In this document: piece by piece, positions 37,252-46,598 of the stretch
How the letters are laid out: each line of letters starts with the position of its first letter
Position numbering within the stretch: the stretch's first letter is position 1
Source of the DNA: Sphingomonas faeni
GTDB lineage: Bacteria > Pseudomonadota > Alphaproteobacteria > Sphingomonadales > Sphingomonadaceae
Length of the DNA stretch: 64,000 nt
Reading direction: 5' to 3'
NCBI RefSeq assembly: GCF_003053745.1
Contig: NZ_QAYE01000001.1
Span: forward strand, 558,001-622,000
The notes under the pieces: model-generated
The model's input: the letters and a program-made list of their open reading frames with translations, nothing else
What the model was told of the DNA's origin: nothing
Databases searched by the model: none
Made by a program: the position numbers and the translations under genes

Positions 37252-37977
37252 TTATCCGGTGGCCCCGGTTCGGTTCGTCGGTGTTGTCGCCTCCAGAATA
37301 GCCCAGATCGGCAGGTGATCCGAGGCTTTCCGCGCCGCCGGGCTGGCATGCACGCCGCACTCGACCACGTTCAAGTCCGACGACACCATGATCCGGTCGA
37401 GCCGAGCGACTGCGCGCCGCGAATGGAAACTCGCTCCCGTCTCGGCGAACGCATAGTCGCGGCCGAAATCGCGCAGGCACCCGGCGCCCGCGCTCCATTC
37501 GTTGAGGTCGCCCATCATCACCGTCGGATGCGCCTGCGCGCAGGTATCGACATGGTTCATGATCGCGGCGGCCTGCTTGCGCCGCCACAAGCCGGACAGA
37601 TCGAGATGCATGCCAAGCACGCGCAACATGCCGCCTGCGAACTGGACGTCGGCCATTACCGCCCCGCGTGGCTCGAGCGAGGGGAGGTGGAGTGGCTCGC
37701 TATCGACCACCCGCGCCGACTTGCGCACCAGGATGACGTTGCCGTGCCAGCCCATGCTGAGCGCGCGCAGGCCGAAGTCGACCGGCTTCCAGTCGCTATG
37801 CTCCTCCAGCAGATGATGCGGCAGCACGCACGCCTTGGCCCCGAACCGCCGGTCCGCCTCCTGCAGCGCGATCACATCCGCATCGACCTCGCGCAACACC
37901 TCGACCACGCGTTCGGGATTACGCCGACGGTCGAGCCCGATGCCCTTGTGAATATTGTAGCTGGCGACCTTGATCAT
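37252..37977 (-). CDS. Endonuclease/exonuclease/phosphatase-family protein
   Basis: A 241-residue protein of the EEP superfamily, Mg-dependent phosphodiesterases acting on nucleic acids or phospholipids. Motifs are YNIHKGIG (residues 7-14), the metal-binding Glu in ALQEAD, MGDLNEWS, and the catalytic SDHLPIWA near the C-terminus. No signal peptide. In many Alphaproteobacteria similar proteins sit near cardiolipin-synthase-like genes, but none is visible here. The substrate is unknown. Confidence 0.88.
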   Translation of the reverse strand: MIKVASYNIHKGIGLDRRRNPERVVEVLREVDADVIALQEADRRFGAKACVLPHHLLEEHSDWKPVDFGLRALSMGWHGNVILVRKSARVVDSEPLHLPSLEPRGAVMADVQFAGGMLRVLGMHLDLSGLWRRKQAAAIMNHVDTCAQAHPTVMMGDLNEWSAGAGCLRDFGRDYAFAETGASFHSRRAVARLDRIMVSSDLNVVECGVHASPAARKASDHLPIWAILEATTPTNRTGATG

Positions 37978-38147
37978 GCGTGAGCCCTATAACGCGACGG
38001 GCGCGATCCGGGTTGCAGAATGACGGTGTGCGCCATGCAAAAGGCACGGGCGGTCGATCTTGTGGAAGAATTACGTCTCCGCTCCTCCGTCGTGGAGCGG
38101 AGATCGACACCCGAGCGTTGTATGTCCAGATTGTGGGGGAATTGCTG

Positions 38148-39602
38148 GTGCGTCTTGGTTTAATCGGTGCATCGCTGCTGGCGATGACGTGTGCACTCTC
38201 GGCGTGCGAGGTGAAGACGACGACCGCCTCGAACACGCAGCAGCCCGCGGAGGCGGCGGCTCCCGCGGGTGCGCCGACCGGGTGGACCACGACCACGGCC
38301 GGGCAGTTGCGCAAGGCGATCGCGGCGCGCGGCGCTCACGGTCTCGACCGGATGAGCTTCGACGCGAGCGCGCAGCCCGGTGCCGGCGACGACGCGTTTA
38401 CCAAGGCTGCGCTGGCATATGGCAAGGCGCTGTCGCAGGGCGCGACCGATCCGACCAAGTTGTTCGACGTCTACACCGTGTCCCGCCCGCAGGTCGATGT
38501 TGGGCGAGGGCTCGCGGCGGCGCTTCAAGCCGGCGATGTCGGCAAGTGGCTCTCCGGCTTGGCGCCGCAGGACGAGAATTACGCGCGCCTATCGAAGGCC
38601 TATCTCGCGACGCCGAAATGGGAGCAGACTCCGGCGTCCGCGATCCCCGACACGGGCAAGCCGATCAAGCCGGGCGAAGCCGATCCGCGTGTGCCTGCGA
38701 TCGCGCACCAGCTCGTCGCGTTCGATTATCTCGACAAGGCGGCGGCGCAAGGTGATCGCCTGACCCCGGCGATGATCCTCGCGATCAAGAAGATGCAGGC
38801 CGATTACGGCATCAAGCCGGACGGCATGATCGGCAGCGCGGCGCTCGGCATCCTCAATTTGTCCGATGCGGACCGGGCGCGCGCGATCGCGGTCAACATG
38901 GAGCGGCTCCGCTGGCTCGATCGCAATGCGCCCACCACGCGGATCGACGTCAATCTCGCGGCGGCACGGCTGAGCTATTGGCGCGACGGCAAGCTGGTCG
39001 ACAGCCGCAAGGTGGTGGTCGGCGAGCCCGACAAGGAAACGCCGCAGCTTGGGTCGCCGATCTTCCGCCTCGTCGCCAATCCGACCTGGACGGTGCCGCG
39101 CTCCGTCGAGAAGAAGGAGATGGCGGGCAAGGGCGCCGGGTATCTGCGCGCGAACAGCCTCGCGTGGAAAAATGGCTGGCTGGTCCAGCAATCGGGGCCG
39201 AAGAACTCGCTCGGCCTGGTCAAGTTCGACATGTCCAACGATCACGCGATCTATCTGCACGATACGCCCGCGAAGCAGCTGTTCGCCGAGATCCAGCGCC
39301 AGCGTAGCCATGGCTGCGTCCGCGTCGAGGATGCGCTTGGGTTCGCCGAGCTGCTCGCAAAGGACGAGGGCGTGACCGATCAGTGGCACGCCGCCCGCGC
39401 GACCGGCAAGGAGACGTTCGTCAAGTTGCCGAAGGAGATACCGGTGCGGCTGTTGTACCAGACCGTGCTGTTCGACGACGCGGGTGAGCCGGTGATCCGC
39501 GCCGATCCCTATGGCTGGAACGACCGCGTCGCAGTCGCGCTGGGGCTTGGAACGAGTGCTAGCTACAAGCCGGCGGCACGCGATGCCGACGTCGGGCCGT
39601 AA
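38148..39602 (+). CDS. L,D-transpeptidase lipoprotein (YcbB-like)
   Basis: The product is 484 residues from GTG 38148, which has GGGGGA eight bases upstream. The first 20 residues are a lipoprotein signal with lipobox LSAC (Cys20), placing it in the periplasm attached to a membrane. A peptidoglycan-binding repeat is visible around residues 205-235 (AIKKMQADYGIKPDGMIG), then the YkuD transpeptidase domain with the catalytic motif SHGC at about 387-390 (Cys390). The size and order match LdtD/YcbB-type enzymes, which form 3-3 peptidoglycan cross-links. It is divergent from the EEP gene. Confidence 0.93.
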   Translation: MRLGLIGASLLAMTCALSACEVKTTTASNTQQPAEAAAPAGAPTGWTTTTAGQLRKAIAARGAHGLDRMSFDASAQPGAGDDAFTKAALAYGKALSQGATDPTKLFDVYTVSRPQVDVGRGLAAALQAGDVGKWLSGLAPQDENYARLSKAYLATPKWEQTPASAIPDTGKPIKPGEADPRVPAIAHQLVAFDYLDKAAAQGDRLTPAMILAIKKMQADYGIKPDGMIGSAALGILNLSDADRARAIAVNMERLRWLDRNAPTTRIDVNLAAARLSYWRDGKLVDSRKVVVGEPDKETPQLGSPIFRLVANPTWTVPRSVEKKEMAGKGAGYLRANSLAWKNGWLVQQSGPKNSLGLVKFDMSNDHAIYLHDTPAKQLFAEIQRQRSHGCVRVEDALGFAELLAKDEGVTDQWHAARATGKETFVKLPKEIPVRLLYQTVLFDDAGEPVIRADPYGWNDRVAVALGLGTSASYKPAARDADVGP

Positions 39603-39629
39603 CCGCCTGACCTAATCTATGCCTTTGGT

Positions 39630-39724
39630 AGTCATCCCCGCGCAGGCGGGGATCCATATCGGCTGTCATTCGAAATTATTCGTGCAGTCAGCCAGTATGG
39701 GTTCCCGCCTCCGCGGGAATGACT
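39630..39724. repeat. Palindromic repeat after the L,D-transpeptidase (family E)
   Basis: Left arm GTCATCCCCGCGCAGGCGGGG and right arm CCCGCCTCCGCGGGAATGAC are imperfectly complementary around a middle segment with ATTCGAAATTATTCG. It lies in the convergent gap between the L,D-transpeptidase and DUF4112 genes and could act as a bidirectional terminator. Confidence 0.75.
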
Positions 39725-39737
39725 CGTATAGAGCGTC

Positions 39738-40163
39738 TTACCCCTGAAGCGTCGTCGTCGAAGGATAATGCTTGTCGAGATGGCGCTTGATGATCCGCAA
39801 ATTGCGCGTGTTCGAGCGGAAGAAGAAGTCGGGGATCGCGCCGACGAACGGGATCATCCCGAACGCCCAGTCGATTCCGACATTGCCGAACATCCGCGCC
39901 ATCTGGATCTTCGACATGCCGATGTTGCGCGCTTCCCATGCCATCCACGCGCCGACTGCCGCCGCGATCGTGCTGCCGGCGAACGGGATGAGGTCCAGCA
40001 TGACGTCCATGCCGACCTTGCGGTTGGTGCCGGGAATGACGAACAACCCCTCCATCACGCGCTCCATCGCCTCGACCCGGCGGCGCACCGACAACGCGTC
40101 CGTGCCGAGCGGCAGCGTCTGGAAGATCTCGCCGGGGGCGATGCGGGTGGTGCGCGGGTTCAT
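39738..40163 (-). CDS. DUF4112 membrane protein
   Basis: The product is 141 residues from ATG 40163. It has the family layout: VIPGTNRKVGMDVMLDLIPFAGSTI and, about 45 residues later, GIDWAFGMIPFVGAIPDFFF, two hydrophobic segments each preceded by a charged-Gly motif. It is likely a small inner-membrane protein of unknown function. An upstream extension of the frame would run into the neighbouring gene and is rejected. Confidence 0.88.
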   Translation of the reverse strand: MNPRTTRIAPGEIFQTLPLGTDALSVRRRVEAMERVMEGLFVIPGTNRKVGMDVMLDLIPFAGSTIAAAVGAWMAWEARNIGMSKIQMARMFGNVGIDWAFGMIPFVGAIPDFFFRSNTRNLRIIKRHLDKHYPSTTTLQG

Positions 40164-40168
40164 CGACC

Positions 40169-41653
40169 CTAGTTGGTATCGGGGCGCAACCGGTTCAACG
40201 GGTGCCACGCGCGGGTGTTCGCCTGCCATTGGCTGAGGCGCGTGGAGACCAGCGACCATCGCAGAGGCCGCGCCAGCGGGATGAACGCCACGTCCTCGTT
40301 CATCGCGGCATCGGCGGCGGCGATCCTGGCACCGCGTTCGGCCAGCGTCGGCGCCTCGCGTGCCGCCTCCAGTGCCGTCCGCGCCGCATCGCCACATGCA
40401 ACGCACGCCGCGGCGAGATACCAACGCGCGCTGTCATAGGGCGCGACCGCATCGACCAGCTTCAGCTCTGCCGGGTCGTCGATCCCGACTCGCCGGGGAA
40501 CGATCCCGATCGCCATCAGCGACGCCGCGACCTGCGCATACAGCAACGTCGCCCCCGGCCCGGTGGGCAGCGCGACCCGCAGTTCGATCGGACCCGGAAT
40601 CTGCTGTTTCCAGCCTGCAACCCGCTGGCGCGCGGCGGCGCGGCGTTCGTCCTGCGTCAACAGCGTCCATGCCGGCACCTGCGGCAGCGAGGCGGAGTCG
40701 AGGATATCGGGCAGGATACGGTCCGCCGGGTCCCAGTTCGGCGCTACCGCCGCCGTCACCGCCGACCGGTCGATCGCCTGCGACACGGCGGCGCGGTTGG
40801 CGGCATCGGCCAGGAACCCGTCGCGCCGGACGATCGCCAGGCCGAACAGTCCGACAGCCGGATCGACGCGGATGTTCGCCGGCGCGATACTGGTTACCGC
40901 CAGCAACGGCCAGTCGACGAAACTGCCCCCGCTCACCAGATCGGAGTCGCGATTGGCGAACCGCGCGATCGCCCGCGCCGCACGTTCGCCGATCAGCCGG
41001 ACATCCTCCTGCGGCTTTGCCTCGCGCTGGTCGTCGGGATCGGCCTGACCCGGATCGAACGCAGGCCGTAGCAGCGGCGCACGACCGCGATGTGCCACGC
41101 GGAACGGCCCGGTCCCACCGGTCGGACGCAGCCGCAGCAACGCGAGTTCGGGTTGCGCGAACAGCTTCAGCAGGTCGGGGCGCGGCCGCGACAGCCGCAC
41201 CTCGATCACCTGCGGCGTCATCACGACGATCTCGTCGATCGCGGTCAGGAACGGCGCGAGCGGATTGCGTGCGCCCGCCGCCGCCCGTGCGGTATCGGGG
41301 CCGCCGATCTGTCGCCTTAGCATCGTCACGACCTGCTCGGCGGTGACAGGGGTACCGTCGCCCCAGTCGCCCTCGCGCAGGCGGAAGATGTAGCTCATCC
41401 CGCCGTCGATCACGATCCAGCGCTCGGCGATCCCAGGCTCGATCTGTCCCGCGGCATCGAACCGCACCAGCCCCTGCGCGGTCGAGTCCATCAGCAGGCG
41501 GGCAGGGGTATCGAGCGCGACCCGGCTTGCATCGGCGACATGCGGGACCCCGCCGATCGCGCTGACGACCACCGCGCCGGTATCCGGCCGCCGATCACAC
41601 GCGGCGAGCATCGCGCATCCGGCGAATAGCGCGACGCTCGCCGTAAGTCGCAT
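40169..41653 (-). CDS. Peptide-type ABC solute-binding lipoprotein (SBP_bac_5), orphan
   Basis: The product is 494 residues from ATG 41653. It opens with a lipoprotein signal with lipobox LAAC (Cys19), then the family-5 solute-binding fold: LMDSTAQGLVRFDAAGQIEPGIAERW, VTAEQVVTMLRRQI and TGGTGPFRV. Such proteins bind oligopeptides or similar ligands for ABC importers. No permease or ATPase gene is adjacent, so it is an orphan and its partners lie elsewhere, or it has another role. Five bases separate it from the DUF4112 gene downstream. Confidence 0.85.
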   Translation of the reverse strand: MRLTASVALFAGCAMLAACDRRPDTGAVVVSAIGGVPHVADASRVALDTPARLLMDSTAQGLVRFDAAGQIEPGIAERWIVIDGGMSYIFRLREGDWGDGTPVTAEQVVTMLRRQIGGPDTARAAAGARNPLAPFLTAIDEIVVMTPQVIEVRLSRPRPDLLKLFAQPELALLRLRPTGGTGPFRVAHRGRAPLLRPAFDPGQADPDDQREAKPQEDVRLIGERAARAIARFANRDSDLVSGGSFVDWPLLAVTSIAPANIRVDPAVGLFGLAIVRRDGFLADAANRAAVSQAIDRSAVTAAVAPNWDPADRILPDILDSASLPQVPAWTLLTQDERRAAARQRVAGWKQQIPGPIELRVALPTGPGATLLYAQVAASLMAIGIVPRRVGIDDPAELKLVDAVAPYDSARWYLAAACVACGDAARTALEAAREAPTLAERGARIAAADAAMNEDVAFIPLARPLRWSLVSTRLSQWQANTRAWHPLNRLRPDTN

Positions 41654-41824
41654 GCGTCGCCTGCGTTCAGCGCCCGGTCGCAAACCGGGTCGACCGCCTT
41701 GATCCGATCGCAGCAAAAGAATCTGGTGGATCGTCGACGTCAGCATCGTCGACCGTGTAGGCCCGGACGTCCCGCGGGGCAACGCAGAGGGCACCGCGTA
41801 CCACCCGATAAACGCCTCGCAACG

Positions 41825-42217
41825 TTACCGGCCGCCTCGGAATGCGAAGGTGAAGCGATAGGCGCTGTCCTTTGCGGGACGAGCATCCGCCCGCCGCGCC
41901 GGGCTGGCCGCGACCAAGGTCAGCGCGCCGTCCGCGACGTTGACGGGCATGCCGAGCGTCAGATCGATCTGCCTGGACCAGCCGCCGCCCATGACGGTCG
42001 CGCGCACCACGAGCCGCCCCGCCCAGACGCATTGCGCATCAACCGGGCAGCGGCTGTCTTCGATGACTCGGTCCGCGCGCACTTTCGGTCCGTCGACGAA
42101 CGCGGTCTGGCCAAGCGCTATCGGACCTTCGACCGGGACATGCGCCGTGCAACCCGTGATGATCGTCCCCGCCAATGCCAGGAATGCCGCCCGCCGCCTG
42201 GCTCCACGCTCAACCAC
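41825..42217 (-). CDS. Small lipoprotein with CPVDAQCVWAG motif
   Basis: A 130-residue secreted lipoprotein: basic N-terminus, hydrophobic stretch and lipobox ITGC (Cys23). The conserved-looking centre is EDSRCPVDAQCVWAGRLVVRA, with two cysteines that may form a disulphide. I recall this motif in small secreted proteins of sphingomonads but not a function. The GTG start (42217) overlaps the end of the I78 gene by eight bases, so the two are co-translated and may act together in the envelope. Confidence 0.75.
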   Translation of the reverse strand: MVERGARRRAAFLALAGTIITGCTAHVPVEGPIALGQTAFVDGPKVRADRVIEDSRCPVDAQCVWAGRLVVRATVMGGGWSRQIDLTLGMPVNVADGALTLVAASPARRADARPAKDSAYRFTFAFRGGR

Positions 42218-42500
42218 AGGATGCGGAGACCACCCGGCCGTCCGCGATGATGACCGTCACGCGCTCCTGCCGGTAATCGCGCGTCATCGGATCGCCCGGT
42301 GCGAGCCGACGGACCATGGCGCTTCCCGTCCGGCGAAGAATATCCGTGTCGTCAGGCGCGCTCTGCCCGACGAGCGCCGCGGCGGCATCGGCGCGGCATA
42401 GTCCCGTCCTTAGCCGGTCGTTCGTGCCGGTCGAGGCGCAGGCTCCGAGGCACGCCAGCCCGAGCATCGACACCAGCATGCTTCCCTTGATCGTCGTCAT
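42210..42500 (-). CDS. I78-family peptidase-inhibitor lipoprotein
   Basis: The product is 96 residues from ATG 42500. It has a signal with lipobox LGAC (Cys21) and then the I78 pattern: CRADAAAALVGQ, TDILRRTGSAMVRRLAPGD and the C-terminal RQERVTVIIADGRVVSASCG. Family members inhibit serine proteases such as elastase or subtilisin in the periplasm. Its stop overlaps the next lipoprotein gene. This assignment is from motif recall; the inhibitory loop region is present and the length is normal. Confidence 0.85.
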   Translation of the reverse strand: MTTIKGSMLVSMLGLACLGACASTGTNDRLRTGLCRADAAAALVGQSAPDDTDILRRTGSAMVRRLAPGDPMTRDYRQERVTVIIADGRVVSASCG

Positions 42501-42667
42501 CGTCACATCCCCGTCACCGTAAGCCGCGCCCTGACTAGCGCGTCGAACCTGAACGGTAGACGGTGCCGACGACGGATAGCCTTGATCGAACGGACGGACA
42601 GCGCGCCCGGTATCCAGTGCGACGGCGTGCAAGGCCGACCGTCCGCGGAAGGCCTTGCACCGCCCGG

Positions 42668-44104
42668 TCAGCTGATATGCACGGCCTTCGTGACCAGATG
42701 CGCGGCGATGCCCTCCGGACCGTCCTCGGAACCGTGACCGCTCTCCTTCACGCCGCCGAACGGGCTGTCGGGATAGCTCAGCCGGACGTTGTTGATCGCG
42801 ATCATCCCCGCCTCGATCGCGTCGCCGAGCATGTTCTGGCGGCGGCCATTCTCGGTGAAGCAATACGCCGCCAGCCCGAACGGCAGGCGGTTGGCTTCGG
42901 TCACCGCGTCCTCGTCCGTCGCGAACCGGCTCAGCAGGGCGACCGGGCCGAACGGCTCCTCGTTCATCGCGCGCGCCGACAGGGGGACGTCGGCCAGCAC
43001 GGTCGGCTGGAAGAAGAACCCGCCCTGGCCGCCATAGTCGCCACCCGCGAGCAGCTTGGCGCCGTGCCCCGTCGCGTCGCCGACCAGCTCGGCGATCGCA
43101 TCGGGACGGCGGGCATTGGCCATCGGGCCCATCTGGCTCGCCGCATCCATGCCGTCGCCGATCTTCAGCGCGCGCGTTCGCTCGGCAAAACCGGCGGCAA
43201 ACCGGTCGTAGATGCCATCCTGCACATGGAAGCGCGTCGGCGCGACGCAGACCTGGCCGGCGTTGCGAAACTTGTGCGCGACCAGCGTATCGAGCGTCTT
43301 CTCGAGGTCGCAATCGTCGAACACCAGCAGCGGGCCGTGCCCGCCTAGCTCCATCGTCGTCCGCATCATCGTATCGGCGGCCAGCTTCATCAGCGCCTTG
43401 CCGACCGGCACCGATCCGGTGAAGCTCAGTTTCCGCGTGATCGGCGAGGCCAGCAGATGGCGCGACACCATGTCCGGCACGCCGAACACGCATTGCGCGA
43501 CGTCACCGGGCAATCCGGCGTCCTGGAAGCAGCGCATGACCTCGACCGCGCTACCCGCGGTTTCCTCGGATGGCTTGATGATGATCGAGCAGCCGGCAGC
43601 AACCGCCGGTGCGATCTTGCGCACGACGTTCATGATTGGGAAGTTCCACGCGCAGAACGCCGCCACCGGGCCGACCGGCTGGTGCAGGACCAGGCTCCGC
43701 GTACCCGACGGGCGGGGCAGCACGCGGCCATAGACGCGCAGGCCCTCGGCGGCGTGGAAATCGAGCAGCGCGGCGGCAAACGCGACCTCGCCCTTCGCCT
43801 CGGCCTGGATCTTGCCCTGCTCCAGCGTTGCGATCCGCGCGATATGGTCGCCGCGTTCGCGCAGCAGTTGCGCGGTCCGGACCAGGATCGCGGCACGCTT
43901 TTCCGGCGGGGTCGCACGCCATGCGATAAAGCCGCGCTGCGTCGCCTCCAGCGCGCGATCCAGGTCGGCGGCATTGGCGAGCGGCAGTGCCGCCTGTCCC
44001 GCACCGGTCGCCGGGTTCAGCACGTCGCGAGTGTCGCGACCGTCGCCGCTCAGCCATTCGCCGGCGATGTAGAGCCCGAGCTTGGTGTCATAGGCGGTGG
44101 TCAT
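42668..44104 (-). CDS. NAD(P)-dependent aldehyde dehydrogenase, succinate-semialdehyde type
   Basis: A 478-residue soluble aldehyde dehydrogenase from ATG 44104, with GGAGA upstream. Catalytic residues are visible: Asn154 in WNFPIMN, Lys177 in IIKPSE, the general base Glu252 in MELGGH and the nucleophile Cys286 in NAGQVCVAPT. The cofactor loop FTGSVPVGK is present. Overall pattern and NAGQVC context fit the succinate-semialdehyde/GabD group, but related enzymes act on other aldehydes, so the substrate is tentative. It stands alone, divergent from the phospholipase gene across a region with a palindrome. Confidence 0.9.
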   Translation of the reverse strand: MTTAYDTKLGLYIAGEWLSGDGRDTRDVLNPATGAGQAALPLANAADLDRALEATQRGFIAWRATPPEKRAAILVRTAQLLRERGDHIARIATLEQGKIQAEAKGEVAFAAALLDFHAAEGLRVYGRVLPRPSGTRSLVLHQPVGPVAAFCAWNFPIMNVVRKIAPAVAAGCSIIIKPSEETAGSAVEVMRCFQDAGLPGDVAQCVFGVPDMVSRHLLASPITRKLSFTGSVPVGKALMKLAADTMMRTTMELGGHGPLLVFDDCDLEKTLDTLVAHKFRNAGQVCVAPTRFHVQDGIYDRFAAGFAERTRALKIGDGMDAASQMGPMANARRPDAIAELVGDATGHGAKLLAGGDYGGQGGFFFQPTVLADVPLSARAMNEEPFGPVALLSRFATDEDAVTEANRLPFGLAAYCFTENGRRQNMLGDAIEAGMIAINNVRLSYPDSPFGGVKESGHGSEDGPEGIAAHLVTKAVHIS

Positions 44105-44450
44105 AATCGTCTCCGTTGTTGGCGTCGCGTTCGGCTGAACCGTCATGTCGTCGTCGATCGTCGCCGCGGTAAGACCCAAGGCGCAATCGAGATCGTACGT
44201 GGCAATCGCCGGATCGATCGAGCGAAATGCCGGGAGCGCCCGGCATGGCGACCGCAGCATATGGCAGCGGGTCCACAGGCTCAACCGGAGCGATGTGAAC
44301 GTCGTGCCTATCACAGGTGCGGAAGGCCCGGCAGGGCGACGCCTCGTGTCACGTACATGACACGCATCGGGAATACGGAGCAGGCGCGCAGTACCTTGTG
44401 CGATCCCGCGCTTTTGCAGATCGTGCGCGTTCATCATTCGGATCGTGGCC
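44105..44450. other. Divergent spacer between aldehyde dehydrogenase and phospholipase C
   Basis: A 346-base divergent intergenic region with no convincing gene. It should carry both promoters. A near-perfect 20-base palindrome at 44345-44364 stands out. Confidence 0.6.
44345..44364. promoter_or_regulatory. 20-base palindrome upstream of phospholipase C, candidate operator
   Basis: CGTGTCA (44345-44351) and TGACACG (44358-44364) are perfect inverted repeats around CGTACA; the whole 20-mer is self-complementary except for one central mismatched pair. It ends 86 bases before the phospholipase start, a normal place for a dimeric repressor or activator site. No adjacent regulator gene is visible. 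Confidence 0.5.
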
Positions 44451-46550
44451 ATGACAGAAGTTTCTCGTCGCACGCTGCTCGCCGCCGGCCTGTCCGGTGC
44501 GACGCTGTCCACGTTTCCCGCGGCGATCGCGCGGGCGGCGGCGATCGCACCCGAGGTGAAGACGGGCTCGATCATGGATGTCGAGCACGTCGTCATCCTG
44601 ATGCAGGAGAATCGCGGCTTCGATCATTATTTCGGGTCGCTGCGCGGTGTCCGCGGGTTTGCGGACCGGTTGCCGATCCCCGTCCCGTCGGAGGCCGATG
44701 CGACGAAGCCGGCGCCGGTCTGGTACCAGAGCGATCGAACCGCCCCCGGCGGCGCTAGGACGGTCCTGCCGTTCCACCTCGCCACGCGGACGAATTTCGA
44801 CCTGATGCGAATGGAGGGCACGCCGCATAGCTGGCCCGACGCGCAACGCGGCTGGGACGAGGGGCGGATGGCGCACTGGCCCGAAGCCAAGAGCCAGCGC
44901 GCGATGGGGCATTATCGACGCGAGGACATCCCGTTCCAGTTCGCGCTCGCGGAGGCGTTCACCGTCTGCGACGCGTATCATTGCTCGGTCCAGACCGGGA
45001 CCAACACCAACCGCCTGTTCCTGTGGAGCGGCACCAACGATCCCGGCGGCACGCTGGGCGGTCCTGCGATCGGCAATTCGCACGACAGTTTTCCCGCGGA
45101 CGGCGGCGCTGCCGATCCGTATCGCTGGACGACGGTGGTCGAGCGGTTGCAGGCGAAGGGTGTCGACTGGCGCATCTACCAGGACATGGCCGACAATTTC
45201 ACCGACAACCCGCTGGTCGGCTTCGCCGCGTTCCGCGATGCGCACCAGGGTGGTGGAGATGCCGCTTTACGGGAGCGCGCGCTGACGACCCGCGGGCTCG
45301 ACGTGTTGCGCGCCGACGTGCTCGCCGGGCGACTGCCGCAAGTGTCCTACGTCATCGCCACCGCGAAAGGCTCCGAGCATCCCGGTCCGTCGAGCCCTGC
45401 GCAAGGCGCCGCCTATACCGCCGAAATGCTCGACGCACTGACTGCGGACCCCAAGGTCTGGGCGCGAACCGTGCTGCTCGTGATGTTCGACGAGAATGAC
45501 GGCTTCTTCGATCACGTCCCGCCGCCGGCGCCACCCTCGCACGCCGCCGACGGCACGCTGCTCGGCGGTTCGACGGTCGATCTCGATGGCGGCTATCACC
45601 TCCACCCGAGCAAAAGCGATGCCGCGCTCGATCTGCCCGCCTATCGCGGCCGGGCGTATGGGCTGGGCCCACGCGTGCCGATGTATGTCGTCTCGCCGTG
45701 GAGCCGGGGCGGGTGGGTCAACTCGCCGGTGTTCGATCACACCTCGGTGATCCGCTTCCTCGAACGCCGGTTCGACTTTCACGAACCCAACATCGCTCCG
45801 TGGCGCCGCGCGGTCTGCGGCGATCTGACGTCCGCGTTCGACTTCACCGCGGCCGACCCTGCGCCGTTCGCCGCGATGCCCGATCCACGGCCCGATGCCG
45901 TCCGGGCCGCGGCGATCCCCAAGCAGATAAGCCCCCAAGCGCCAGCCGGGTCGCTGCACCCATGGCAGGAACCCGGCATCCGCCGCGCCCGTCCGCTGCC
46001 CTATGCCTTGGCCGTCAGCGAGAGGATCGCCGATCGCGCGCTCCATCTACGCTTTGAAACGGAAGGGACGCAGGCGGCGGTGTTCCACGTCTACGACCGC
46101 ACCGCCCTGGCCCAACCGCCGCGCCGCTTCACCGTCGAGCCCGGACACGCGTTGGACGGGCACTGGCCGTTCGACGACGCGGGCCTTTACGATCTGTGGG
46201 TGCTCGGCCCGAACGGCTTCCACCGCCATTTCGCCGGCAGCGGAAACGATCCAGCGCACCTGTACCGGATGCAGTGGATCACCACCGCGGACGACCTCGT
46301 TCTGCGACTGCCAGGGAGCCAGCGCGATCATGGTCTGGTGGCGAGCGTTGCGGCGCTCGGTACGTCGCCCAAGGTAATGCCATTGGCCGAAACCCGCTAT
46401 CGCTGGCCTCTCCGCGACAATTTCGGCTGGTACGACGTCACGGTTACCACTGCCACGGCTCCCCGATTTCGGCGTCGCGTGTCCGGTCGCGTCGATGCGT
46501 CGGGCCGGATCACGTGCAGCGATCCATTTCCGCCTGACGCGCACGCATAG
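44451..46550 (+). CDS. Phosphocholine-type phospholipase C (Tat-exported)
   Basis: The product is 699 residues from ATG 44451; a GTG six bases upstream is an alternative, and neither has a clear ribosome-binding site. The N-terminus is a Tat signal with Arg6-Arg7 in SRRTLLAAGLSGA. The acid-phosphatase/phosphoesterase core has ENRGFDHYFG, SGTNDPGG and MFDENDGFFDHVPPP. Two C-terminal beta domains (DUF756 type) follow from about residue 490. This layout matches non-haemolytic/haemolytic PLC-N enzymes of Proteobacteria that release phosphocholine from phospholipids in the periplasm or outside. Substrate preference is inferred. Confidence 0.9.
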   Translation: MTEVSRRTLLAAGLSGATLSTFPAAIARAAAIAPEVKTGSIMDVEHVVILMQENRGFDHYFGSLRGVRGFADRLPIPVPSEADATKPAPVWYQSDRTAPGGARTVLPFHLATRTNFDLMRMEGTPHSWPDAQRGWDEGRMAHWPEAKSQRAMGHYRREDIPFQFALAEAFTVCDAYHCSVQTGTNTNRLFLWSGTNDPGGTLGGPAIGNSHDSFPADGGAADPYRWTTVVERLQAKGVDWRIYQDMADNFTDNPLVGFAAFRDAHQGGGDAALRERALTTRGLDVLRADVLAGRLPQVSYVIATAKGSEHPGPSSPAQGAAYTAEMLDALTADPKVWARTVLLVMFDENDGFFDHVPPPAPPSHAADGTLLGGSTVDLDGGYHLHPSKSDAALDLPAYRGRAYGLGPRVPMYVVSPWSRGGWVNSPVFDHTSVIRFLERRFDFHEPNIAPWRRAVCGDLTSAFDFTAADPAPFAAMPDPRPDAVRAAAIPKQISPQAPAGSLHPWQEPGIRRARPLPYALAVSERIADRALHLRFETEGTQAAVFHVYDRTALAQPPRRFTVEPGHALDGHWPFDDAGLYDLWVLGPNGFHRHFAGSGNDPAHLYRMQWITTADDLVLRLPGSQRDHGLVASVAALGTSPKVMPLAETRYRWPLRDNFGWYDVTVTTATAPRFRRRVSGRVDASGRITCSDPFPPDAHA

Positions 46551-46598
46551 ACCTGGTCGGTCCACCGAGGCCAATACGACCGCAAAGCCGCTAACGCG

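Noticed and set aside
44145..44360. A 71-codon open frame in the aldehyde dehydrogenase-phospholipase spacer
   Set aside because: No ribosome-binding site, low-complexity translation and overlap with the likely promoter region and palindrome.
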